A stretch of DNA of 51,313 nucleotides from CAVSVP01 sp963731125 (GTDB lineage Bacteria > Pseudomonadota > Gammaproteobacteria > Competibacterales > Competibacteraceae), in assembly GCA_963731125.1 (NCBI GenBank), contig CAVSVP010000028.1, positions 1-51,313 on the forward strand. The letters run 5' to 3'. Positions 44,243 through 51,313 of the stretch are shown here, one piece after another. The position numbers and the translations under genes are program-made. The notes under the pieces are model-generated. The model did not search any database. It was not told the origin of the DNA and saw only the letters and a program-made list of their open reading frames with translations. Each line of letters opens with the position of its first letter. Position 1 is the first letter of the stretch.

Positions 44243-44634
44243 TAAAGTTAACGTTAAGTGACTGTTTTTTAAACCTTTAAAAACGCAAGCCCCGCACGTT
44301 TGCGACAGAAAGCGACAGCTTACGCCATGCAGCGACTCACGGAGTCTACGATTTGGCTACGCATCACCATACGGTTTGATGGTGTTTATGGGCGCAAGCC
44401 ACAGATTGAGCAATCATGACTGACGATTTGGTATTGAATCGTAGGACAGCATTAAGGTTATGATTTTGTATTTCAGTAACGCTATCACAAAAAATGTTTT
44501 GATGCCCCTTTTCCGCTTTTCGCCAACCAATTATGCGTAGCATAGCAGCGCGGTGTAGATTGCCCAATCACCTATGCTCACACCTCCCTTCACTGATTAT
44601 CCAGAAAGCGCTTTATTGCTTTCTCGCAGCCCGC
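44243..44634. other. gene-free stretch
   Basis: About 390 bases downstream of the tRNA-Val fragment with no convincing gene; one short minus-strand frame of 67 codons has no distinguishing features. Confidence 0.4.
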
Positions 44635-44943
44635 TTACAATGGCTCCAGGTCCTTTTCGACAATCAGCCATAGCCGGGTAGCATCAATGTTCATCTATTC
44701 ATGCCGCAGCCGATTGCCCAGCCCGCGAATATCCCGCCACGGTAGGGATGGACATAAGCTTTCTGCATCAACTCCCAATTTTACGGCGGCTTCACTGATT
44801 CGAGACAAGCAACGCTCTACTGCATCTACGGTCTTGGTGTCCCTGGCGAAAGTGTCCAGATCCATGCCCGCCGTATACTGCTCAATTCTGGTAATATTTT
44901 CAATAATATCTTCAAAACGTATGACAGGGTCTTTAGAAGGCAT
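44635..44943 (-). pseudogene. hepT: HepT-family HEPN toxin, truncated by an amber codon
   Basis: HepT is a HEPN ribonuclease toxin neutralised by its partner MntA. The frame from 44943 (MPSKDPVIRFEDIIENITRIEQY) runs 82 codons to a TAG at 44695-44697, then continues in frame (MNIDATRLWLIVEKDLEPL) to a TAA at 44635. The conserved end of such proteins normally reads R-x4-H-x-Y. Here the context is GNRLRHE followed by TAG, so the amber codon sits exactly at the tyrosine that MntA modifies, and the arginine five residues before His is Gly. The toxin is probably dead. It overlaps mntA by 11 bases. Confidence 0.8.
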
Positions 44944-45229
44944 ATAAAATATCTTTGTCAGCGCTTTCTTTTATCCGTGGACGTAAGGTGCCTTCCTCGA
45001 TTAGGTCTACCTTGGCGCCTAACAGATCAGATAGGTGATTCTCCAAATGAATGATATCCAGCAGAGAAAGCTGGCGCGTCGGGTCAAAAGCAGCCAACAG
45101 GTCGATATCAGAATCCGGCCTATTGGCGTTGCGTGCCGTCGAGCCGAACAGGGATAAATGCACGATGCCGGCGGCTCTTAACTCCGGTTCATAGGTGCGC
45201 AGCCTTTCAATCACGGCTTTACTGTTCAT
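44933..45229 (-). CDS. mntA: MntA-like minimal nucleotidyltransferase antitoxin
   Basis: The 98-residue protein is a minimal nucleotidyltransferase with the hallmark GSTARN...SDIDLL (GSx10DxD) near residues 29-44 and a further acidic residue in KVDLIEEGTL. In studied pairs the antitoxin AMPylates HepT. The motif is intact, unlike its partner. It is the first gene of the pair, with the hepT start inside its end. Confidence 0.88.
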   Translation of the reverse strand: MNSKAVIERLRTYEPELRAAGIVHLSLFGSTARNANRPDSDIDLLAAFDPTRQLSLLDIIHLENHLSDLLGAKVDLIEEGTLRPRIKESADKDILYAF

Positions 45230-45312
45230 CCCTTCTCTTTACACCACTGTTTTGTTCTCGGTTATGCTGCGTCATCTAGTGGGCCTTACAAATCTACTAA
45301 ACACTTTATACC

Positions 45313-47044
45313 CACTATGGTACTCGTGAGTCATAAATTTTCGGTGCAAAAATGATCAAAACGAGTTGAGAACTGACAGCTTATAACTATCGTTATCAGC
45401 AAGCCTTTCAAATTCGCTTAACGTACATAAAACCCCCCGAGTAGAATCGCTAATGGGCTTCAGGTGGTCTATTCAGGAGGCTTTATGCCCACCTATCTAT
45501 ACCATGCGTTAGGCAGTTTTCGTAGCCTTTTTTCGCACCATCGCACCTGGCTGAAGTTTGCTCTGATTGTCCTGGGCTTCATCGCGAGCACGGAGATGGT
45601 AGGAGTCAGCTCCTGGTGTCGGTTCTGGCTGCTGGATGTCACCGGTTATCACAGTCTGCTACCGTTTTTCCGTTCCAGCGCGTGGTCGTTGAGCGAGGTG
45701 ATCCACCACTGGGCAGTGTTTGTGTTAGCCCAGCAGCAGGTGGTCTACACGCACGGTCGGTGCATACTCTTAGGTGATCATACCTATGTGTCCAAGGAAG
45801 GCCGGCGCATGCCGGGGGTGGTGACACTCCATCAAGAGTCGGAAACACAACGTAAGCCGTGCTATTTTCGGGGCCAGTGTTGGGGGGCGCTGGGGGTCGT
45901 AGTGGGGTCGTTGGCTGCGCCTTTCTGTCTGCCCTTGGGGTTACGCATCCATCAGGGGTGGCAACATCTCGGTCAAGTGGATGAGCCGAGCACGCGTCAG
46001 GAAACGCTGGCCAATCGCGTAGTGCTCATGGCCTTGGAGTTTGCCCTGGCGCACGACCGTCCTAGTCTTCTCGTGCTGGATGCGTTTTTTTCGGTGGCTT
46101 CGGTATTTCGCATCGCCCATTCGGTGTGGTCGGTCAGCGGCAAAGCGCCTTGGCTGACGCTCATCATTCGCGCTAAAAAGAACTATGTCGCCTATTTTCA
46201 AGCTGCGCCCCCAGCACCCGGTCAGCTCGGTCGTCCGCCCTACTATGGCGACCAATTGAAACTGATGGAGTGCTTCGACTACCCGCATCTGTTTTCCACC
46301 GTTTCGTGTCGGCTATATGGTCGCGTCGAAACGGTCTCGATACTCGCCCTCAATCTGCTTTGGAAACCGACCGGCAGTTTGCTCCGCTTTGTCTTCGCGG
46401 TCACCCGTCGCGGTCCGATCGTGTTAATGTGTAGCGACTTACACCAAGATCCCGTCACCGCCTTGGAACTCTACTGCGTCAGAACCTGGATTGAGGTCAT
46501 GTTCTCCCATCTCAAACACCTCATCGGCGCCTTTCAGTTTCGGTTCTGGTCGAAAAAAATGCCCCGGCACTCGCGCCGACCCAACACCAATCGCACCTTG
46601 ACCGCGCCCACCGCTCAGGACCTCGGCACCGTGCAACACTGTTGGGACGCCTACGAACGCTTTGTCATGCTCGGCGCCATCGCCCTGGGCTTGCTCCAAC
46701 TCATCGCACTGAAATTTAGCGCCACCCTTTGGCAACAGCACGTCGGCTTTTTGCGAACCCGCTCGTGCACCCTCCCGTCTGAGCGCACCGTCAAACAGGT
46801 CATTGCACCCCGCATCGTGCGAGATTTTCTCAATCCCGCTGCCAGTGGGATAATGCGCGAAATTCGCACCCACTTTTCCACCGAAACTGCGGCGCCACAG
46901 GACCCACAGGCTTCTCCCGAGGCGGAATCTCTAGCCGCTTAACGCTTCAACGACAAGCCGTGAGTGACCTATACTGGTCATCAGTAGGGCGTCGCGCGCC
47001 CGTGATAAACCAAGCAAATTCACGACTGACGAGTATGGTAGTGG
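45313..47044 (+). mobile_element. second IS4-family element (ends approximate)
   Basis: Imperfect inverted repeats bracket the transposase. The left starts CCACTATGGTACTCGTGAGTC at 45313 and the complement of the right, at 47015-47044, starts CCACTACCATACTCGTCAGTC. I could not find matching target duplications beside them, so the tips may be a few bases off. Confidence 0.6.
45485..46942 (+). CDS. IS4-family DDE transposase
   Basis: The 485-residue transposase carries the IS4 signature Y-x2-R-x3-E-x6-K in YCVRTWIEVMFSHLK near residue 340. Upstream acidic residues are in LLGDHTYVSKEG near 95 and LLVLDAFFSVA near 200. I start at the ATG at 45485, which has AGGAGG seven bases upstream. It is not closely similar to the IS4-type transposase at 232-1587. 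The frame is intact. Confidence 0.85.
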   Translation: MPTYLYHALGSFRSLFSHHRTWLKFALIVLGFIASTEMVGVSSWCRFWLLDVTGYHSLLPFFRSSAWSLSEVIHHWAVFVLAQQQVVYTHGRCILLGDHTYVSKEGRRMPGVVTLHQESETQRKPCYFRGQCWGALGVVVGSLAAPFCLPLGLRIHQGWQHLGQVDEPSTRQETLANRVVLMALEFALAHDRPSLLVLDAFFSVASVFRIAHSVWSVSGKAPWLTLIIRAKKNYVAYFQAAPPAPGQLGRPPYYGDQLKLMECFDYPHLFSTVSCRLYGRVETVSILALNLLWKPTGSLLRFVFAVTRRGPIVLMCSDLHQDPVTALELYCVRTWIEVMFSHLKHLIGAFQFRFWSKKMPRHSRRPNTNRTLTAPTAQDLGTVQHCWDAYERFVMLGAIALGLLQLIALKFSATLWQQHVGFLRTRSCTLPSERTVKQVIAPRIVRDFLNPAASGIMREIRTHFSTETAAPQDPQASPEAESLAA

Positions 47045-47899
47045 AAAATGCCAAATTGATGGAAGCATCACGAGTCATTTGCTTCGAACGGCGCAGGGAA
47101 ATGCGCCAGTGACGTGTCCCTAGCGAGTGGTAATTTCCAGCAATATGACAACACGCAGCGAGTCCGTACATCACGCACCGGCAAACCGCCTGTTGAAACC
47201 GCTAGAAGGCGTATCACGTTACAACAGTTTCGCTGGCAACGATGTTGCCGCGGCCTCTATGAGCTGCCGGTGGCAGTGTAAATAATAATTCGCCAGGGAC
47301 ACCTTTACTTTAGGTTACTGTGTCTACCTCTAGCAGCCAACACCTTATGAAAAGCCCTTCCAGGTTGTATGTTTGATTGTTAATGTATTGAAATATAATA
47401 TTTATTTTTGATGGCGGGAATTGCTGACGTGATGAAAACACCACCTCCGCACACTTCAGGTGAACGCTATCTGCGAACGGGCCATGGGATCGCTACGCTG
47501 CGGTTGTCTCGATTGCCTCATGCCGCTATGCGAGAACCCTCTTCACCGACAGATCAAGGTGTGAATTACGCACTGTCATCGGGATCGTCCGCCCCTGGCA
47601 TTGGGTCCTGAGATCCCTGATCCACCCCCGGAGCTTTCGGTGATACTCTAAGCGCATCGATATTGCCTACCGGCGGATGTTCGTGTTATTGCACAATCCA
47701 TGCTGGGTAGATTACATCATGAATATGCAAGTGAAAAAAATTGCTGCATCATTATGGCAGTAATGGCAGTACTAGTTGCGGATCACATTTGAAAATGAGC
47801 GAACCGTGAGTCTATAATTACAGAAAAACAAATTCGCAAGTTCCCGCCTCTGGTTCAAAAATTGAAATAAAACTACAAAAATTTACAAAACCAAATGGT
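47045..47899. other. gene-free stretch between two insertion sequences
   Basis: Roughly 850 bases with only short, unsupported frames. One plus-strand run of about 45 codons ending in LQQFRWQRCCRGLYELPVAV at about 47,283 could be the tail of a lost gene, but I cannot name it. Confidence 0.35.
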
Positions 47900-49060
47900 G
47901 GCACTGGTTCAGTCTGATTTGTCGCTAACACACTGACTAAGTTATATAATTCGGTCTTCTCAGGCAATTTCCAACGTGTGGAGCGAGATGAATAAACTGA
48001 CCCAGCGAAGCTGTCCACGATGCGATTCACAAGCCCTTGAGGTCTACCAAGGTTATGAGACCAAGCACCATGGCGATCGGAATCTGTATCGGTGCGGGGA
48101 CTGTGGGCAGGTGTTTTCGGAGACCCGAGGGACGTTTCTGGAGGGGCTGAGCAAGCCGTTAAGCACGATTGTGACAGTGCTCAAGGCGCGTGGTGAGGGG
48201 CTGGGGTTGAACGCGACCTGTCGGATCTTTGACCTTGCCAAGAATACGTTGCTGAATTGGGAACGGCGGTTTGCGGAGTTACGTGAGACGCTGATGCTGT
48301 ATGCCTTGATGCACACGTTTTTGAGCCAAGTGATTGAGGGCGACGAATTGTACACCAAGGTGCGCAAGAACGTGCCGGTGGAAGACTGTGAAGGTTGGAC
48401 GATCGTGCTGATGGAGCGAGCCAGTCGGTTTATTTGGGCTTTGGGCTGTGGGAAGAAAGATCGGACGTTGTTTTCTTGGGCGATACAAATACTTAGAGAC
48501 ATCATCGAACGCACCGGTGAGGTCACCTTGGTGACCGACGGGGAGCGTCGTTACGGCAATCTGTTGTTCGAGATCTGCCATGAAGTGGTCCGCGCCGGGC
48601 AACGTGGGCGACCGCCGAAAGTCCTTCGTGAAGGGGTGAAAGTGAGGCTCAAGAATAAAGGGTCGCAATCGCGCCAACGGGGTCGCAAACGATCCAAGTA
48701 TGAAGCCCCTCACCGCGAGCATCCCGGCACCCGTCAAGATATCGTGGACAGCGACATCCATGCCGAGCACGTCGAGGCGTTTAATGCCTCGACTCGTCGA
48801 CGCAATTCCGCCTACCGCCGCAAGACCAACACCTACGCCAAGAAGAAGACCGCGTTACAACGGACCTTGGACATGCTGTGGATCATCCATAACTTCATTC
48901 GACCTCACTTTACCACCTGCAAGGTCCCGGCGGTAGCATTGGGCATTGTGGAAAAAGGGCTCTCGTGGGAAGAGGTTTGCATGATTCAGAAAACCGTATG
49001 AGTTTGAGTTTTTCTAAATTTAATCAATATCTTACTAGATAATCAGACTGAACCAGTACC
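47900..49060 (+). mobile_element. IS1-like insertion sequence (copy 2, inverted)
   Basis: The copy has the same length (1,161 bp) and the same ends as the copy at 13827-14987, in opposite orientation. The two ends keep their one-base difference (GGCACTGG at the transposase 5' side, GGTACTGG at the 3' side). The flanks differ (CAAATGGT on the left, CGATGATG on the right), so there is no target duplication. Confidence 0.92.
47976..49001 (+). CDS. IS1-like DDE transposase (copy 2)
   Basis: The 341-residue product is identical to that of copy 1, including the CPRC/CGDC zinc-binding pairs and the DDE residues, so the element was duplicated recently. It may start at the GTG (47976) or at the ATG four codons in (47988). 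Reading is away from the missing 5' part of the neighbouring gene at 49061. Confidence 0.87.
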   Translation: MWSEMNKLTQRSCPRCDSQALEVYQGYETKHHGDRNLYRCGDCGQVFSETRGTFLEGLSKPLSTIVTVLKARGEGLGLNATCRIFDLAKNTLLNWERRFAELRETLMLYALMHTFLSQVIEGDELYTKVRKNVPVEDCEGWTIVLMERASRFIWALGCGKKDRTLFSWAIQILRDIIERTGEVTLVTDGERRYGNLLFEICHEVVRAGQRGRPPKVLREGVKVRLKNKGSQSRQRGRKRSKYEAPHREHPGTRQDIVDSDIHAEHVEAFNASTRRRNSAYRRKTNTYAKKKTALQRTLDMLWIIHNFIRPHFTTCKVPAVALGIVEKGLSWEEVCMIQKTV

Positions 49061-50081
49061 CGATGATGTTGGCGATGAGGCCCGGTTGCTCGGGCTGTTC
49101 GCTTTTCACTTCGCCTGCTATGGCGCCGGTACGCCCCGGTTAGATGAATTTGCTCACCAGGCTTTTCGCGAACGATCAAGCATCGCTCCACACGCCTTTG
49201 TTGCTCGTCTGCCGCAGCGGCTATTGGGCCATCCTAAAGGCGGTGCGCTGGCAGTGGTCGGCCACGTGGAACGGGCCTGGGGGTACTCTTTTCTGTGGGA
49301 GCGGGCGGGCAGACAACTGCAGAGCTTTGAGAGCACTCTAAAACGGCTCATGGACGGCCATCCGGTCGGTTCGGCCTTTGAGTTCTTCAATGAACGTTAC
49401 GCCGAACTGTCCTCTGACCTAAGCGTTGAACTGGAAGAGATTAGATTCGGCAAAATAGCTGATGACCTGGCTCTGTCCGGCATATGGACGGCCAATAATG
49501 ACGCCCGCAGCTATGTCATTCTGGGCGATCCGGCGGTACGGTTGTCCGTGGGTGAGAAGCCGGCGACCGAAGCTGAGCGGCCCGTGATTAAGGCCGTTAT
49601 TCCACGATCGGGTTCTATTAATGCAACGGCCGTGAAGAGTATCGAGAAGGAGAACGAGCAATCGACACCGTCGTCCCCGGGGATCGACTACGGCCTGTCG
49701 GATTCACTTAGACAGATCAGGGCGCGTCTTACCGACTCACTGGAACAATTTGCCAAAGAGCTAAGCGAAAACCTCAAGAAGGTCGTCGATGATGCCAGCA
49801 GCCTTGAGGTATCCACCTATGTAAGCGAAGACATGAATGAAGTGACTTATGATTCGGCCACGGGTAAGTTCACGGGAACCGCCAAACTTCGCGCCCTAAC
49901 CCGGATCAATTTTGACGGGGACACACTGGCCTGTGTCCCTGAACGGTGCGATGAGGCTGATCAAACCCTTTGGAAAATCCACACTGAAATGGTCCAGTGC
50001 GCACAAAACCACCGGACTGAACTGCTTAAAACGACCGTCTCGGCGGCAACCTCACTGCTGGATGTATTAAAAGTATCATGA
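49061..50081 (+). pseudogene. C25 peptidase (gingipain-like) C-terminal part, 5' end lost at IS
   Basis: The reading frame is open from the IS edge (DDVGDEARLLGLFAFHFACYGAG...) without a proper start; the nearest start-like codon is a TTG at 49086. FACYGAGTPRLDEF holds the candidate catalytic cysteine of a caspase/C25-type peptidase. GALAVVGHVERAWGYSF and VILGDPAVRL are typical of the rest of such domains. After about residue 160 the protein becomes a long helical C-terminal region (SLRQIRARLTDSLEQFAKELSENL). The upstream half of the peptidase domain is missing. The stop overlaps the next gene by four bases. Confidence 0.75.
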
Positions 50082-50881
50082 TACCCTCAGGTGAGACTCC
50101 ATCATCCATCTTTGAACTCGTCGACGCTGCCCTAAGCAGGACCACATCGGATGTGCTCGGGCTGTGGGTAGCAGTTCCTCTCTCCGTGGCCGAAACGGTT
50201 GCCTTTGACACAGCCTCACTGACCAACCCGAGTCCCGCTGTCTGGCGAGCCAACTTCCCTGCCGATATGGGCAAGGCACAGACGCAACTGAGCGAGGGTG
50301 AGCTGGTTCTGCAGATCTCGCAGAAGAACCTGGCTATTACCGCCAACCGTATCAATGAGTTTGTTCAATCACCGATGGCTGGTTTGTCTTTCGAAGCTTT
50401 CTTAGCAAGGAAACCTTTGAATCAACCGGAGACGGAGCTATTGCTCCTATTGAGAGAGATTCGGGACAACAAACCGGTGACCTTCACTCCGGGTGAAAAC
50501 TTCACCAGTCGATTGGGAAGAACGGCACAGCAGTTTCAGGCCTTTCTTAACAAGTTGCAACAGTCAGTTCTTTACTACACATGGATAGAAACCCGCGTAC
50601 AAGAACAACTCTTGGGACGAACGACCATAGCCTGGACAGGCGAACTGGACACCATCTGGCAAGCAGACCTGGACCCCGAGCAGGTTATTTTGCACCAGCG
50701 TACCCTGTCCCTGGCACTGTCATCCCGAACCACGTTGCTGCAGAGCTTTGTAATGGCCACGCAATTCGCTGCCAAACTGGCTGTCCTGTTGAGTACTCCC
50801 GGTGGCAGTATCCTAGCCTTGCCTGCTGCATGGAAGTTTATCAACTCATCTATTACACCAACTAGTTCGAGCAGAAATTAG
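50078..50881 (+). CDS. unrecognised protein paired with the C25-like gene
   Basis: The 267-residue protein is not recognised. It is predicted soluble and largely helical, with no signal peptide and one moderately hydrophobic C-terminal stretch (MATQFAAKLAVLLSTPGGSILALPAAW). Its ATG overlaps the stop of the C25-like gene (ATGA), so the two were an operon and probably act together, perhaps as peptidase and substrate or regulator. It looks intact, but its promoter was probably upstream of the truncated partner. Confidence 0.7.
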   Translation: MIPSGETPSSIFELVDAALSRTTSDVLGLWVAVPLSVAETVAFDTASLTNPSPAVWRANFPADMGKAQTQLSEGELVLQISQKNLAITANRINEFVQSPMAGLSFEAFLARKPLNQPETELLLLLREIRDNKPVTFTPGENFTSRLGRTAQQFQAFLNKLQQSVLYYTWIETRVQEQLLGRTTIAWTGELDTIWQADLDPEQVILHQRTLSLALSSRTTLLQSFVMATQFAAKLAVLLSTPGGSILALPAAWKFINSSITPTSSSRN

Positions 50882-51038
50882 GCGCTCTGCTGAGAAATAG
50901 TTGTCGTTCCCAAAAACTCATATCACACGCTATCACGCCGCCAATCGTTCATTTTGATGATGTAGCCCACCATAAGCTTACTCTCGAAGCATGATTTAGA
51001 ATTCGCCATGAACAGGTCAACGCATGGACTTCTTTACA
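50882..51038. other. intergenic stretch between convergent genes
   Basis: About 160 bases between two convergent genes. I see no clear terminator hairpin and nothing else. Confidence 0.4.
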
Positions 51039-51313
51039 CTATGTAGGCCACTCCGGTGTCAACCCTCGATATGTGATTACGAACAAGATATCCTTGATCT
51101 GCTCGTTCTTGAACCGATTCCTCATCACCTCCCTATTCGGCAGCGCCAGTTCCCATTCCCCGATTGGCGATTTACCGATCATGCGTGTCCAGCTTCCCGC
51201 GTTGCCTCTCCGCGTGCTGATGGTGCCGTCAATCGAGGCTGCCCCGCCGCCGACAGAACCCGTATCATCTTGCTCGGTGAAGCTTAAGTGCTCTACATCA
51301 ATTTCACCCGTGT
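51039..51313 (-). CDS. C-terminus of a Tc-toxin (TcA)-like protein, cut by window edge
   Basis: On the minus strand an open frame enters at the window edge and reads TGEIDVEHLSFTEQDDTG through to DILFVITYRGLTPEWPT before a TAG at 51039-51041. It has 90 codons in the window and no internal start is needed. The ending, with a WELALPN block and an (I)xDILFVITY segment, resembles the C-terminal region of TcA/neuraminidase-like insecticidal toxin subunits. The larger part of the gene lies beyond the window. Function assignment is tentative. Confidence 0.6.
   Translation of the reverse strand, partial: TGEIDVEHLSFTEQDDTGSVGGGAASIDGTISTRRGNAGSWTRMIGKSPIGEWELALPNREVMRNRFKNEQIKDILFVITYRGLTPEWPT

Noticed and set aside
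13827..49060. Inversion of the 33-kb segment between the two opposed IS1-like copies
   Set aside because: Copy 1 still has matching 8-bp flanks and sits inside a repeat that continues correctly on both sides, so it has not recombined with copy 2.
51024..51287. An 87-codon plus-strand frame at the end of the window
   Set aside because: The minus strand in the same place has a continuous frame with a recognisable toxin-like ending that runs to the window edge.

Overview
The window looks like an accessory, mobile-element-rich stretch of a gammaproteobacterial chromosome. The Cas proteins, IS4/IS200/ISKra4-type insertion sequences, P4-like integrase and satellite genes are all of proteobacterial type. 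Short intergenic GCAAGC palindromes recur across the window. I suspect a Nitrosococcus-like or other marine/halophilic gammaproteobacterium, but that is weak inference.

Layout. 1-2.8 kb: an IS4-family element (YREK transposase) and an IS200/IS605 tnpA. 2.9-16.1 kb: a complete-looking type I-E CRISPR-Cas locus in the order cas3, cas8e, cas11e, cas7e, cas5e, cas6e, cas1e, cas2e, then an array of 28 repeats plus one decayed end repeat. Two insertion sequences have hit it: an ISKra4-like element (8678-10443) splits cas7e, and an IS1-like element (13827-14987) splits the 11th repeat. Both have perfect 8-bp target duplications. 16.1-17.2 kb: repeats only. 17.2-22.4 kb: a compact minus-strand operon of an Hsp70-like ATPase with a C-terminal repeat region, a UvrD-like SF1 helicase and an unrecognised 518-aa protein; I consider it the best candidate for an undescribed (defence or stress) system. 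22.8-24.5 kb: a two-ORF frameshifting IS. 25.08-29.79 kb: a 4,706-bp Tn7-like transposon with both ends, a CTCGT 5-bp duplication and only tnsA, tnsB, tnsC and tniQ inside. 29.9-31.6 kb: a secreted sialidase-like propeller protein. 31.6-36.3 kb: repeats, two small hypothetical genes, a patatin-like lipoprotein and an orphan IS21-like end. 36.4-42.1 kb: a P4-like satellite with an iteron region (probable origin), a frameshifted primase-helicase, a zinc-ribbon protein, AlpA, an unknown protein and an integrase, closed by a tRNA-Thr 3' fragment. 42.1-44.3 kb: a second integrase with an excisionase-like gene, then an integrase remnant facing a tRNA-Val fragment. 44.6-45.2 kb: a degenerate HepT-MntA toxin-antitoxin pair. 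45.3-49.1 kb: a second IS4-family element and a second, inverted, apparently identical copy of the IS1-like element. 49.1-51.3 kb: a C25-peptidase-like gene truncated by that IS, an overlapping unknown gene, and at the edge the minus-strand C-terminus of a Tc-toxin-like protein.

How it fits together. This reads as a defence and mobile-element island in partial decay. CRISPR interference is probably compromised at cas7e and in expression of the leader-distal spacers. HepT has lost its modified tyrosine, the satellite primase is frameshifted and the C25-like gene has lost its 5' end. The Hsp70-helicase operon and the Tn7-like transposition module look intact.
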